64,000 bases of DNA from RBG-16-64-43 sp964353865 (GCA_964353865.1 CAYGXJ010000120.1:24038-88037); one strand, 5' to 3'. Shown: positions 28,092 to 38,280, counted from the first letter of the stretch. Numbers and translations are program-made. Notes: generated from the sequence alone by a model not told the origin.

Positions 28092-31042
28092 ATGGACAAT
28101 ATTCTGCTGGCGGAACTCGTTCTCTTCCTGGGTGCGGGCGTCACCCTCATGGGCCTGCGGATCCGCTCGCTCCGCAGCCTGGAGGCGCGCGTGCACGAGC
28201 TGGCCCAGTTGGCCGAGGCCGGGCGGGTGGTGTTGACCACGCCCCTCGACGTGCAGCGCCTGGCCGAAAAGGCATTCGAAGAGGCCGGGCGCGTCGTTGA
28301 TGCGCGCCTGTTCCAATTGGCCCTCTTCGAGGGCAACGACTAAGCGGTCATCTTCTGGACGCGCGACGGTGAGCGTTTGCCGCCCTCGCGCTTCAGGCTC
28401 TCGCCCGGTCAGGAGGGCATCGTGGGCTGGCTGCGCCGCATCCGCCAGCCGCTGCTGGTGGGCGACTTTGCCAAGGACACGGACCGCCTGCCGGCGCGCC
28501 CGCGCTATGTGGACGATGACCCGCCGCGTTCGGCCATCTTCGTGCCATTGATGACGCGCGACGCCGTCATCGGGGCCATCTCGATCCAGAGCCGTACACC
28601 CAACGCTTTCACCGAGAGCCACTTGCGCATTGTCGGCATCCTCGCCAACTACGTCGCAGCGGCCATGGCCGATGCACGCATGCTCGAAGAGGCCTTGCGC
28701 CGCGCGCGCGATTAGGCGCTGCTGGGCGATGTCTCTCGACAGTTGCGCGGGCTGCAGGCGCTGCCGGATCTTTACCGCCAGGTCGTCCATCAGGTTGCCG
28801 GAACGTTCGAGTTCGAGGTCGTGCGCATATACGAGTGGCAGAGCGCCCTCGGCTGGCTTCGCGGGGCAATTGAGAGCAGCGCCGACCCGACCGACGAGCG
28901 CGAGACCGCTTGGCGCACCGACCATCTTGTCCTGCAGTCTGAAACGGCGCATGCCGGCGAGACGCCGCGCGAGCTGGCGATCGGTGCGGGCCTTTCGGGC
29001 CTGGCGGCTGCACGACGCCAGCCGGCCCTTGTCCAGCAGGAGACCGATCGCGGCGGATGGCTGGCTCCGGGCGCCGTGGCTGCCCTCGCCGTGCCGATGA
29101 TCATTGAGGACCGGGTGGTGGGATCGCTGTAGATACACACCGCCGACGCGCTGATGCTCGACCCGGATTCTCGGGCCGCCGCGGAGCTCTTGGCCGGTCA
29201 CTTGGCGATCGCCGTCCTCGAGAATCAGACCTGCCAGATCGAGAGCGGCGCGCCGAGCAGCTAGAGGCGATTGGCGACGTCACGCGCGCCGTGTCGCCGA
29301 TCCTCGATCCAGAGAAGCTGCTGGATGAAATCCTCCGCCTCACCTCGGCCCGGCTGGGCATCGAGCGGGTGCAGATCTTCCTGCGCCAAGGCAGCCAGAT
29401 CTCGCTGCGCGCCGGCGGTGCGCCGCAGCATGTCCGCCAGGATGCCCTCGACGGACCCGGCCGGATTGCCTTCGTAGCCCGCACAGGCGAACCGGTACTC
29501 ATCCCGGATGTACGCGACGACCCGCGTTACATCGCCGCCATCGGCCGGGATGATACGCGCACCGAGATGGCCGTGTCGTTGGTGTTCGGAGAACACACTC
29601 TGGGGGTATTCGATTTTCAATCGCTGCAACGCGGCGCCTACTCGCCCGACGACCTGTAGCTCGCGATAGCCTTCGCGGCGATGGTGGCCATCGCGTTGCG
29701 AAATGCCCAGCTTTTCACGCGCGAACGGGATGCGGCCTGGCCTTCGGCCTCGCTCCTGCGAGTGGCCGAGACGGCAGCCGCACCCACCTCGCCCGACGAA
29801 ACGCTGACCGTCCTGATCCAGCTCCTTCCGACCATGGTCGATCGGCCGTGGGCCCTGGTGTGGCGGGCCACCGAAGAGCCGGGCTGGTTTTACCCCGATA
29901 GCGCGGTCGGCCTGGGCCCGGCGCAGGTGCGCGCATTCCAATGCACACGCCCGAGTCTTTCGGCCTTCATCCCCCCCGCGCCTGGCTGGTCCTCGACCGA
30001 ACGATCGCTGGGCGAATGGGTCATTCGCCCGGCGCCGGCGCTCGAATTCGTCCAGGGCCAGGATACGGTCCATGTCTACGCACTCAAGTATGGCGGGCGG
30101 CTGATTGGCCTACTCGCGCTGCCTCAGCCCGGCCAAACGGGGCTGGACCCCGCCGTTTCGCATCAGACACACGAGGACGACCTGTTGCTAGGCATTGTCC
30201 GCCAGCTGGCGGCCGCGCTCGAGTCGAAGCGTATTGCCGCGGAGCTCGAAGTGGGACGGCGCCTTGAGAGTGAACTCGAATTGGCGCGGGAGATACAAAC
30301 GTCCTTCATGCCCCGCAGTCTGCCGCAAGCCGAGGGGTGGCAGCTCAGCGCATTCTGGAAGCCGGCCCGCGAAGTGGGCGGCGATTTCTACGACCTCTTC
30401 CCCTTGCCGGCGCCGACCCTTTCGGATCCGCGCCAGGCATCGTCTGGCCCCCGCTGGGGCGTGGTCATGGCCGACGTGGCCGAAAAGGGTGTACCGGCCG
30501 CGCTCTATATGGCCCTCTGCCGGACCCTCATGCGCGCGGTGGCGATCAGCCGGATCGACCCAGCCGAGACGCTGACCCGCGTGAACACGCTGCTCTTCTC
30601 TGATTCGCAGGCCGAACTCTTCGTCGCGCTGGTCTACGCCGTTTGGGAGCCGGCCTCGGGACGGTTGCAGTACAGCAATGCCGGGCACAACCCGCCCCTA
30701 TTCCTGCCGGCCGTGGGTGAGCCACGCTGGTTGACGGATCACGGCGTGGCCCTGGGCCTCATCGAGGATGCGACCTACACCACGAGGGAGCTGCAGGTCG
30801 AGCCGGGAGGCACACTGGCGGTGTACACCGACGGGGTGATCGATGCTCACAAGCCCACGCTCGAGGAGTTGGGGGTGCCCCGTTTCATGCGCACAGTGAC
30901 CGGTGCCGCCTCGGCAGGTGCGGAAGCTATCGCCCGCGCGGTGGAGGCGGCGCTCGAAGAGCATGTGGGGGCACGCAAGCCGTTCGAGGATGTAACCTTG
31001 CTCGTCCTGCCCCACGCCGGGCCGCGGGCAGACGGCGGCTGA
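28092..31042 (+). pseudogene. Multi-GAF SpoIIE (PP2C) phosphatase, interrupted by four stops and a frameshift
   Basis: Read continuously, this would be an RsbU-like phosphatase that dephosphorylates the STAS antagonist. It opens with a membrane helix (MDNILLAELVLFLGAG) followed by several GAF-like domains. The catalytic domain comes last, with VGGDFYDLF, MADVAEKGVPAALYMAL, NAGHNPPLF, YTDGVIDAH and FEDVTLLVL. Coding similarity is continuous, but frame one holds TAA at 28341-28343 and TAG at 28713-28715 and 29130-29132. The frame then shifts between about 29215 and 29243, and a further TAG lies at 29657-29659. The last open part (29681-31042, 453 residues) keeps one GAF-like region and the whole catalytic domain and might still be expressed, although no ribosome-binding site precedes it. 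Sequence error is an alternative explanation. Confidence 0.8.
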
Positions 31043-31070
31043 GACTGCAGCGCGACGCGCAGCCTCAGCC
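31037..31070. terminator. Bidirectional hairpin between convergent genes
   Basis: A 12-bp stem with one mismatch (31037-31048 with 31059-31070) closes a ten-base loop. It overlaps the stop of the phosphatase gene and faces the convergent malQ, whose stop is at 31114. No long T-run is seen. Confidence 0.55.
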
Positions 31071-31113
31071 CGCCCTCGGTCTACATCCGTCGGCAGCCAC
31101 AGACCGGATTGGG

Positions 31114-32643
31114 TCAGAGGAGCTTCGGCAATTCACGCGCTGCCTCGGCGCCGGTGCGACCGGCCAAAGTGGTGAGTTCGCCCAGCCGCTCCGCGAGGGC
31201 CGAGGTCAAATCACCTTCGGCGAAACGCCAATCCCAATTCCCCGCCGCACGACCCGGGAAGTTCATGCGCGCTTCGCTACCCATTGCCAAGACATCTTGC
31301 AGCGGGGCCAGGGCCATGCAGGCCACAGAGGTCCACGCCAGCCGCATGAGGTCCCAGCAAATGTCGCTCCCGTCGCGCCCCAGATAGCGCCGAGCGCAAT
31401 CACGGACCCGCTCATCGGCACTCTCGTACCATCCGCAGGTGGTGTCGTTGTCGTGCGTGCCGGTGAAAACGACGGTTGCGGTTTCGTAGTTGTGGGGCAG
31501 AAACGGATTGCGGCTGTCGCCGTCGAAGGCAAACTGCAGTACGCGCATGCCCGGCAGGCCAAAGCGCGTGCGTAGTTCCACCACATCCTCCGTCAAGACC
31601 CCGAGGTCTTCCGCAATCAACGGCAGGCGAGGCGTTTGATGGGCAAGCGCCGTCAGCAGCGCCGCGCCGGGCGCCCGCACCCAACGGCCGTTCTCGGCGG
31701 TGGGGCTGCTTGCCGGAACTTCCCAATACGCGGCCAGCCCGCGAAAGTGATCAATGCGCACCCACTCGCTGAGGCCCAATGCGCTCCGCATCCGGCGCTG
31801 CCACCAGGCGAATCCGTCGGCGCGGTGCCGTGCCCAGCGATAGAGCGGGTTGCCCCAGCGCTGCCCGGTCGGGCTGAAGTAGTCCGGCGGGACTCCGGCA
31901 ACGTGAGTCGGCACTCCATGCGCATCCAGCCGGAAGAGTTCGGGGTTGGCCCACACCTCGGCGCTGTCGTAAGCCAGGTACAGCGGGACGTCGCCGATGA
32001 TCTGTATCCCCTGTTCGCGCGCCCTCGCTCGCAGCTGCTCCCATTGGGTACGGAAGAGCATTTGCTCGAAGATGACCCTGTCGATCTCATCCGCCAGGCG
32101 CTGGCGCGCGCCGGCCAGCGATTTGGCCGCGCGGAGTGCCAGATCGCGCGGCCAAGCACACCACGGCTGGCCGGCGAAGTCGTCCTTGAGCGCGGTGAAC
32201 ACGGCGAAGTCGTCCAGCCAGTCGCGCTCGGCCTCGCGGAAGGCCTCCACGGGTGCCCTCCACGTCGAACGGCCGAGGCCGCGGTATCGTTCAAAGGCAC
32301 GCACCAGCACGCGCCGCTTATAGTCGATGACTTCTGCGAACTGGACGCGCCGCGAAGAGGCTGCGGGCATGGGGTCGAGCTCGGCGCGCGTCAGCAGGCC
32401 GGCCTCGACCAGACGTTCGGGGCTGATGAGCAGAGGATTCCCGGCAAAGGCAGAAAGCGACTGGTAGGGCGAATCGCCAAACCCGGTGGGGCCGAGAGGC
32501 AGGGTTTGCCAGAGAGTCTGCCGCGCCTGGGCCAGCCAGGTTAACCATCTGGCTGCCGCCGGACCCAGATCGCCAATGCCGAACGGTCCGGGTAGCGAGC
32601 TGGGATGCAGCAGTACACCCGCGCGGCGGGTCAGATCGATCAC
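31114..32643 (-). CDS. malQ: 4-alpha-glucanotransferase (GH77, amylomaltase)
   Basis: MalQ transfers maltodextrin segments between alpha-1,4-glucans in the cytoplasm. The 509-residue protein has RRAGVLLHPSSLPG at the start and QTLPLGPTGFGDSPYQ. The nucleophile region is RIDHFRG, the acid/base region AEDLG, and the third carboxylate lies in FTGTHDNDT. I chose the GTG at 32643 just after the glgC stop; a TTG at 32661 would overlap glgC by 14 bases and cannot be excluded. It is the last gene of the glycogen operon and would recycle short glucans. Confidence 0.94.
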   Translation of the reverse strand: MIDLTRRAGVLLHPSSLPGPFGIGDLGPAAARWLTWLAQARQTLWQTLPLGPTGFGDSPYQSLSAFAGNPLLISPERLVEAGLLTRAELDPMPAASSRRVQFAEVIDYKRRVLVRAFERYRGLGRSTWRAPVEAFREAERDWLDDFAVFTALKDDFAGQPWCAWPRDLALRAAKSLAGARQRLADEIDRVIFEQMLFRTQWEQLRARAREQGIQIIGDVPLYLAYDSAEVWANPELFRLDAHGVPTHVAGVPPDYFSPTGQRWGNPLYRWARHRADGFAWWQRRMRSALGLSEWVRIDHFRGLAAYWEVPASSPTAENGRWVRAPGAALLTALAHQTPRLPLIAEDLGVLTEDVVELRTRFGLPGMRVLQFAFDGDSRNPFLPHNYETATVVFTGTHDNDTTCGWYESADERVRDCARRYLGRDGSDICWDLMRLAWTSVACMALAPLQDVLAMGSEARMNFPGRAAGNWDWRFAEGDLTSALAERLGELTTLAGRTGAEAARELPKLL

Positions 32644-32647
32644 CGCG

Positions 32648-33895
32648 CTAGGTCTCCGCAATCCAGACTTCCTGTTGGCGATCGACTCTCGCGGGCACGC
32701 GGTCTGCCGGCACCTCGGTGCCGATGACTGCGCCGGCGCCGATCACCGCGCCCAGAGGAATGGCGCTGCCTTTGCCAATGGTCACGATGCTCCCGAGCGG
32801 GTCGTCCAGCCGCTCGCCAACCCGCGAGCGCACCCCAATTTGAGCTCGCTTGTCGATCACCGCCCGCTCGACGACGGCTCCCTGACCGACCTGCGTATCG
32901 GTCATGATCACCGAATCGCGGACCACCGCACCTTCGCCCACGCGCACGCCGGGTGAGAGCACCGAGCGTTCGATCACCGCGTCTTTGCCGATCACCGTCC
33001 CATCTGCCAGCAGGCTATCCACGATATGCGCGCTGTCGCGCACCAGCACCGGCGGGCGTTCTTCCGAACGGGTGTGAATGACCCACGAACGGTTGCGCAT
33101 GTCGATCGAGGGCGGCACCGCCAACAGGTCCATGTGGGCCTTCCAATAGGAATCAAGGGTGCCCACATCCACCCAATAGCCGGTGTACGGGAAGGCGAAC
33201 AAACGCGCCCCGTCGGTCACGATGCCGGGCAGGATGTCTCTCCCGAAATCGTGCTGCGATTCTTCGCGCAGGCTGTCGGAACGAAGCACCCGGTCGAGGA
33301 AATCTACATTGAACAGATACACGCCCATGTTAGCCAGCGTGCCCTTCGGCCGCGCGGGTTTTTCTTCGTACGACACCACGCGGAAGTGGTCGTCAGTGGC
33401 CAGAATGCCGAAGCGCGAAGCCTCCTCTGCCGGCACGCGTATCGTTGCCAGGGTAGCATCCGCCTCGTGGTCCATGTGGAAGGCAATCAGCGGGTCGTAA
33501 TCCATGGCGTAGATGTGGTCGCCGGAAAGCACGAGCACCAGATCGGGTCGCGTGCTCGCGACGAACGACAGGTTCTGCCATACCGCGTCTGCCGTGCCGC
33601 GGTACCACTCGGTGGAGCGTCGCCCGGTGTAAGGCGGGTAGAGTTTGATCCCTCCCGTGAAGCTGCGATCGAGATCCCACGGGCCGCCGTCGCCAATGTG
33701 CTCGATGAGCGAGTGCGGACGGTACTGGGCCAGCATCATGACGTCGAAGATCTCCGAGTTGACGCAATTGGAGAGGGCAAAGTCGATGATCCTGTACTTG
33801 CCGCCGAAGGGCACAGCTGGTTTGGTGCGCTTGACCGTAAGTACGCCCAGCCGCGAGCCTTCACCACCCGCCAGGACGACCGCACGCACCCTCAT
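32648..33895 (-). CDS. glgC: Glucose-1-phosphate adenylyltransferase (ADP-glucose pyrophosphorylase)
   Basis: GlgC makes ADP-glucose from ATP and glucose 1-phosphate, the committed step of glycogen synthesis. The 415-residue protein begins VVLAGGEGSRLGVLT and has KRTKPAVPFGGKYRIIDF, SGDHIYAMDY and a left-handed beta-helix C-terminus of hexapeptide-like repeats (VIGKDAVIERSVLSPG). The ATG at 33895 has a CAGGAGG site and overlaps the glgA stop (ATGA). The product should feed GlgA encoded immediately upstream. Confidence 0.96.
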   Translation of the reverse strand: MRVRAVVLAGGEGSRLGVLTVKRTKPAVPFGGKYRIIDFALSNCVNSEIFDVMMLAQYRPHSLIEHIGDGGPWDLDRSFTGGIKLYPPYTGRRSTEWYRGTADAVWQNLSFVASTRPDLVLVLSGDHIYAMDYDPLIAFHMDHEADATLATIRVPAEEASRFGILATDDHFRVVSYEEKPARPKGTLANMGVYLFNVDFLDRVLRSDSLREESQHDFGRDILPGIVTDGARLFAFPYTGYWVDVGTLDSYWKAHMDLLAVPPSIDMRNRSWVIHTRSEERPPVLVRDSAHIVDSLLADGTVIGKDAVIERSVLSPGVRVGEGAVVRDSVIMTDTQVGQGAVVERAVIDKRAQIGVRSRVGERLDDPLGSIVTIGKGSAIPLGAVIGAGAVIGTEVPADRVPARVDRQQEVWIAET

Positions 33896-35463
33896 CGTGC
33901 CTCCTGTGTCATCCGCGCCGAGCGCGCGCGGGCGCGCACGGCGCGCTGGTAGACCTGCTTGTAGCGTCGGGCCGAATTCGCCCAACCGAATTCCATCTTC
34001 ATCGCCCGCAGCTGAAGCGCCCGCCACCGTCGCGGGAGGGCAAAAAGGCTCAAGGCGCGCGCCAAAGCCTGTGCCAACGCTTCGGGCGTGGCCGCCTCGA
34101 ATACAAATCCCGTGCCCCCCGGCCATTCTGCGTCGCGCACCGTGTCTTTCAACCCGCCCGCCGAGCGAACGAGAGGCAGGCAGCCGTAACGCATGGCGAT
34201 CATCTGACTCAGCCCGCACGGTTCGTATCGCGAAGGCATCACAAAGAGATGCGCGCCTCCGTAGATGCCTGCGGCCAACTCCGGGTCGTAGCCGATGCGC
34301 ACCCCCACCCGGCCAGGATGCCGTTCGCCTAGCTCAACGTAGGCCCGCTGCAGTTCGAGATCCCCGGCTGCCAGAACGACCAGCTGCCCGCCCGCGGCCA
34401 GCCACCCTTCAAGTGCGGGCAACGCGTAGTCCAACCCCTTCTGGCGGTCAAGGCGCGAGACGATGCCCGCCAGGGGACGTTCGCCGTGGCCCTCCAGCCC
34501 AAAGCTCACACACAATGCGGCCGTGTTTCTCGCGCGCCGATCGATCCGGCTTGCATCGAATCGCGCCGCGAGCCGCGAATCGCGGGCCGGGTCCCAGAGG
34601 CGCACGTCCAGTCCGTTGAGGATTCCATCCAGGGCTTCAGCCCGCGACTGGAGCAAACCGTGCAGGCCGCTGCCGTATTCGGGCGTGAGGATTTCATGGG
34701 CATACGACGGGCTGACAGCCACGATCCTCTCTGCCGACGCGATGCCCAAGGCGAGCAACGAGTCACGAGCCCACTCCGGCACATGCGCGTACGGCGTTCC
34801 GGGGCCGATGGCCGGCCCGTCGGGTTCGCCGGGCGGCGGCAGGCCGTACTCTCGCAGCGCCGCCCCGGCATTCTGCCCGAGATACGGGAGGTTGTGGATG
34901 GTCAGAACTCCGGCGCTGGCCGAAAGGGGGTTCCCAGCGGAGGCATTCAACCGCATCCAATGCAGCGCGGCCGCCGTGTGCCAATCGTGGGCATGGACAA
35001 CCTGAGGCAGCCAGCCAGAGTGCATGGCGTAACGGAGAGCCGCAATCGAGGCGAAGACCAGCTTGCCGGCGTCCTCCTCCGGCCGCGAGTGGTAGATACG
35101 ATCGGCCTCGCGCAACGGCGGACCATCGATGAGCCACAGCGGGACGCGGCCCAGGCGGCGGGAGTAAATGCTCGCAGTTTGGGGCCCACGGGCCCCGGGG
35201 ATGGTGAGCGCCGCAGACACGCGCTCGCCTTTGATGAGCGACCGCAGTGTAGGATGCAGGGGCAGGGCGAGGCGAACATCCAGGCCCATCTCGCGCAGCG
35301 CAGCCGGCAGGCTGCCACCCACATCCGCCAGCCCGCCGACTTTGACCAGGGGCTCGGCCTCGTTGATGAGAAAAAGGACGCGCAGGCGCGCCGGCGCGCT
35401 CCCGCCGGGGCTGCGGCGCGTCGCGGGCGTGCTCGAGCTTTGCGTGCGGCGACGCTGGCTCAC
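33892..35463 (-). CDS. glgA: Glycogen synthase (GT5)
   Basis: GlgA extends alpha-1,4-glucan chains with ADP-glucose. The 523-residue protein has the glucosyl-donor motif EPLVKVGGLADVGGSLP, an LTIHNLPYLG segment, and SRYEPCGLSQMIAMRYG with the catalytic Glu near the C-terminus. I chose the GTG at 35463, which overlaps the stop of the branching enzyme gene (GTGA); about 33 residues precede the conserved core, so a later start is possible. It overlaps glgC by four bases. Confidence 0.94.
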   Translation of the reverse strand: MSQRRRTQSSSTPATRRSPGGSAPARLRVLFLINEAEPLVKVGGLADVGGSLPAALREMGLDVRLALPLHPTLRSLIKGERVSAALTIPGARGPQTASIYSRRLGRVPLWLIDGPPLREADRIYHSRPEEDAGKLVFASIAALRYAMHSGWLPQVVHAHDWHTAAALHWMRLNASAGNPLSASAGVLTIHNLPYLGQNAGAALREYGLPPPGEPDGPAIGPGTPYAHVPEWARDSLLALGIASAERIVAVSPSYAHEILTPEYGSGLHGLLQSRAEALDGILNGLDVRLWDPARDSRLAARFDASRIDRRARNTAALCVSFGLEGHGERPLAGIVSRLDRQKGLDYALPALEGWLAAGGQLVVLAAGDLELQRAYVELGERHPGRVGVRIGYDPELAAGIYGGAHLFVMPSRYEPCGLSQMIAMRYGCLPLVRSAGGLKDTVRDAEWPGGTGFVFEAATPEALAQALARALSLFALPRRWRALQLRAMKMEFGWANSARRYKQVYQRAVRARARSARMTQEAR

Positions 35464-37115
35464 GGCCCGAACCACGCGTAGTCGATGTTCTCGAAGACCT
35501 TGTCTTTCTGCCACAATTCCTCGGCCAGCGTCGCATCCGGCGCCCGGCTCTCGAGTGATGCGGCCAATCCATTGAAACGATCGAGGTGACTGCGGAAGCG
35601 CTGGATGGCATACTCGCCCGCCTGGCCCGTGGTCACCAAAAAGGGCCAATCGGAGGATTGCAGCAGCAGCAACTCGCGCGCGGCTTGGTTGAGAAGCATG
35701 CGCTCGAGCGCGCCGGGATGCGCAAAGCGTGCAGTCAGGCCGGCCATCCGATTCTCAGCCTGATGGATCGGCGCCCACATCCAATGCGTATCAGGGTTGT
35801 CCCAGACAAAGTGCTGTCCGCCCGCGCCCCACGAACTCTCGGGCAGGTGGAGCGCCTCGCGCGGCGGGTGGGTCTCGAGGAAGTCGCTGGCCGTGGTGAG
35901 ATCCACGTGCGGGTTGCGCGCCACGCGGGCGATCACCTCCCGCAGCCAATCCACGCCTTCAAACCACCAGTGACCGAAGAGCTCGGTATCGTAGTTGGCG
36001 GCCAGCAGCCCATAGCGGCCGCTGGATGCCGCGTAGGCAGCCAACTCGCGCTCGATCAGCGCTGCAAAATGATCCGCATGCGATCGCACCCGATCCTGGG
36101 CAGTGTCCGGATCGTACAAGTCCTTGGACCCAAGTTCCACACGCGGGCCGGTGGCGCGCCAATACTGCAGACCCGACGTGCCATCCTTCTTGTGAAACTC
36201 GCGATAGGCCGCCTCGCCCGGGTAACCCCATTCAGCACTCCAAACCTGCAGCCCGGTTTGCCTATTGCGCGCAATGACCGCCACGGTGGAGGAACCCACG
36301 TAGTACGGCTGGAAGGTGGAGGCCGGCTGTGACGGATCGCCCGCGCGCATCGGGACGGTGTAGCGCCGGACCACCTGCCCGTACGGGCCGATGGCCTGCC
36401 CGGCGGCGGGGCCGGAAAGCTCGCCCCCCTCCACGGCGTGGGTGTCGCTGAAGAAGGCGCGCAGCCCGCTGCGCATGAGGAATTCTTCCAAACCGGGCCG
36501 AGACAAGCCGCTTTCGGCAGTGTAGCCTGGTCGGTAAGCGCATTCGGGCAGCCAGATGGCGCGCGGGTCGCGCCCAAACAGGCGACGGTAGGAGGCCACC
36601 GCCGTCTTCACTTGCAGGGAGATGGATTCATCGCGGCCGAGCAGCGGCAAGTAGCCATGTGTTGCGCCGCAGGTGATGATTTCGATCAGGCCTTCATCTT
36701 GGAGGCGGCGGAATGCTGCGATCACATCCCCCGAAAACCGTTCCTCGTAACTCCTGCGGATGCGCGCATACCACTCGTGGTAGAAACGCGCGAGGCGCTG
36801 CAGGTGCGCCTCCCCGGAGGCCTCGTGGCGACGTTCGTCTGCCTGCGCGACGTCAATCTTTTCGCGCAAATACTCTACGAAATTGGCGCGAATATCTGCG
36901 TCGTTGAGTTGTTCCGCCAGGACCGGAGACAGGCTGATCGTCAGGCGAAGCCGCAGCCCTTGTTCGCGCAGGTCGTACAGCGCGTTCAGCAGTGGGACGT
37001 AGGTTTCGGCGGCCGCCTCGTGGATCCACTCCTCCCCGTGAGGCCAGCGCCCTGCCAGGCGGCAATAGGGGAAGTGGGAGTGCAAGACGAATGTGAACGC
37101 ACCTTGTGCCGACAT
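35460..37115 (-). CDS. GH57 1,4-alpha-glucan branching enzyme
   Basis: This enzyme forms alpha-1,6 branches in glycogen and belongs to GH57 rather than the common GH13 GlgB family. The 551-residue product starts FVLHSHFPYCRLAGRWPHGEE, where the family has its conserved HxHxP-like strand. The likely nucleophile is E191 in WLPECAYRPG and the acid/base D376 in YDTELFGHWWFEG. A C-terminal helical domain completes the fold. It opens the operon; a TATACT box on the minus strand lies at 37169-37164. With GlgA, GlgC and MalQ it makes a full glycogen-synthesis set. Confidence 0.94.
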   Translation of the reverse strand: MSAQGAFTFVLHSHFPYCRLAGRWPHGEEWIHEAAAETYVPLLNALYDLREQGLRLRLTISLSPVLAEQLNDADIRANFVEYLREKIDVAQADERRHEASGEAHLQRLARFYHEWYARIRRSYEERFSGDVIAAFRRLQDEGLIEIITCGATHGYLPLLGRDESISLQVKTAVASYRRLFGRDPRAIWLPECAYRPGYTAESGLSRPGLEEFLMRSGLRAFFSDTHAVEGGELSGPAAGQAIGPYGQVVRRYTVPMRAGDPSQPASTFQPYYVGSSTVAVIARNRQTGLQVWSAEWGYPGEAAYREFHKKDGTSGLQYWRATGPRVELGSKDLYDPDTAQDRVRSHADHFAALIERELAAYAASSGRYGLLAANYDTELFGHWWFEGVDWLREVIARVARNPHVDLTTASDFLETHPPREALHLPESSWGAGGQHFVWDNPDTHWMWAPIHQAENRMAGLTARFAHPGALERMLLNQAARELLLLQSSDWPFLVTTGQAGEYAIQRFRSHLDRFNGLAASLESRAPDATLAEELWQKDKVFENIDYAWFGP

Positions 37116-37428
37116 GCAGCACCCTCACGAGGTGGGATGGAGGCCCGTACGATTGACTCGGTGAGTATACTACGCGGTCTGCCCCTCTCCTCTCGTGGCA
37201 GACGACCCTTAGAGCAAGATTCCAGTCAGCCGTTGCGCAAGGAGGATCTTCGCAATTGCCCACAGAGGGTAAACTTGCCGCACACCCGATGGTGGCAAGG
37301 TCGCTGCCGATCTGCTCAACGGCAAACCCGAGCACCACCCGTCAGACCGAGGGGCCCGCTAGCACGGGCGCTTGCGGGCCGCACAGATTCGCGCAGGCAA
37401 CAAATCCTAGAGCGGCCTCGGGCCGATC
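37116..37428. other. Intergenic region upstream of the glycogen operon
   Basis: These 313 bases hold a candidate -10 box (TATACT on the minus strand at 37169-37164) about 50 bases before the branching enzyme gene. Nothing else recognisable was seen. Confidence 0.4.
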
Positions 37429-38280
37429 TCACTTGCTCGCCACCACATCATGCTGCGAGAGCAGGAGTCCCTTGCGCATCATCCATTCAGGCAGACGCCC
37501 ATCAGAGCGTTGATTGAGTTTACGAATTGCGGTCCCGCCAGGTAGCACAACACCGAACACCTGGCGAGGCAACACCGTCGCCCCATGCTCGATAATCTGC
37601 ACCTCGCGCCATCCCTCGAAGAGCCGCCGTACCTGGTTTCGCGTATAGGCCCGCACCGGCCCGTTGCGCGACGAATCTTGCAACAGATGTTCATAGAGCC
37701 AGCTCTGCATACCTTCGAGGTTTGCCACATTGGGGAAGCAGGAGGCCAGAACGATCCGGCCACCAGGACGCAACACCCTGTGAAGCTCGCCAAGGACTCG
37801 CCGCGTTTCGTCGCGCGGCAAGTGCAGGAGAACCGCCGTGCTGATCACGCAGTCAAATGAAGCGTCATGCATTGGCAGGGACCCCAACCCACCGCAGTAC
37901 AACACAACCCGGTCCCCCACCTTATGATCACGGGCGAGTCGGAGGTATTCCCGTAGCATCACATAGGAGATGTCGACGCCGGCGAGCGCCAGGTTGGCAC
38001 ACCTTTCCAGGAGCGGGATGCTCACCCGTCCGTAGCCGCAGCCGGCATCGAGCGCCAGCTCAAACCGCGAGTCGATGTAGGGGGCGATCCAGGTGGGATA
38101 TTTGACGAAAGGTTCTGAGGAGGGCGAGCCAGCCGCCGCGGAGATGGGGTTGGCGCGGGCCATGCCCGACCACATGTTCGAGGCCTGAGAGGCTTCGCCA
38201 GCCCGCAAGGCGAGAATCCCCTCTTCGTCCTCGCGCACACCCTCGAAGGTAGCCAGCAGCCTGGCTCGCGAATCACCCAT
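37429..38280 (-). CDS. Class I SAM-dependent methyltransferase
   Basis: The 283-residue protein has the SAM-binding motif I as LALDAGCGYGR (about 75-85), an acidic residue in the next strand (GVDISYVML), motif III-like FDCVISTAVLLHLP, and VLRPGGRIVLAS. About 70 residues precede the fold. The substrate is not identifiable; the layout fits small-molecule or lipid methyltransferases of the UbiE/Methyltransf_11 type. It lies 103 bases downstream of the CapA-like gene on the same strand, so shared transcription is possible. Confidence 0.85.
   Translation of the reverse strand: MGDSRARLLATFEGVREDEEGILALRAGEASQASNMWSGMARANPISAAAGSPSSEPFVKYPTWIAPYIDSRFELALDAGCGYGRVSIPLLERCANLALAGVDISYVMLREYLRLARDHKVGDRVVLYCGGLGSLPMHDASFDCVISTAVLLHLPRDETRRVLGELHRVLRPGGRIVLASCFPNVANLEGMQSWLYEHLLQDSSRNGPVRAYTRNQVRRLFEGWREVQIIEHGATVLPRQVFGVVLPGGTAIRKLNQRSDGRLPEWMMRKGLLLSQHDVVASK

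Noticed and set aside
28092..31042. General TAG-to-sense recoding in this organism
   Set aside because: TAG ends clearly functional genes here, such as nifJ and glgC, so it is a normal stop; local explanations are more likely.
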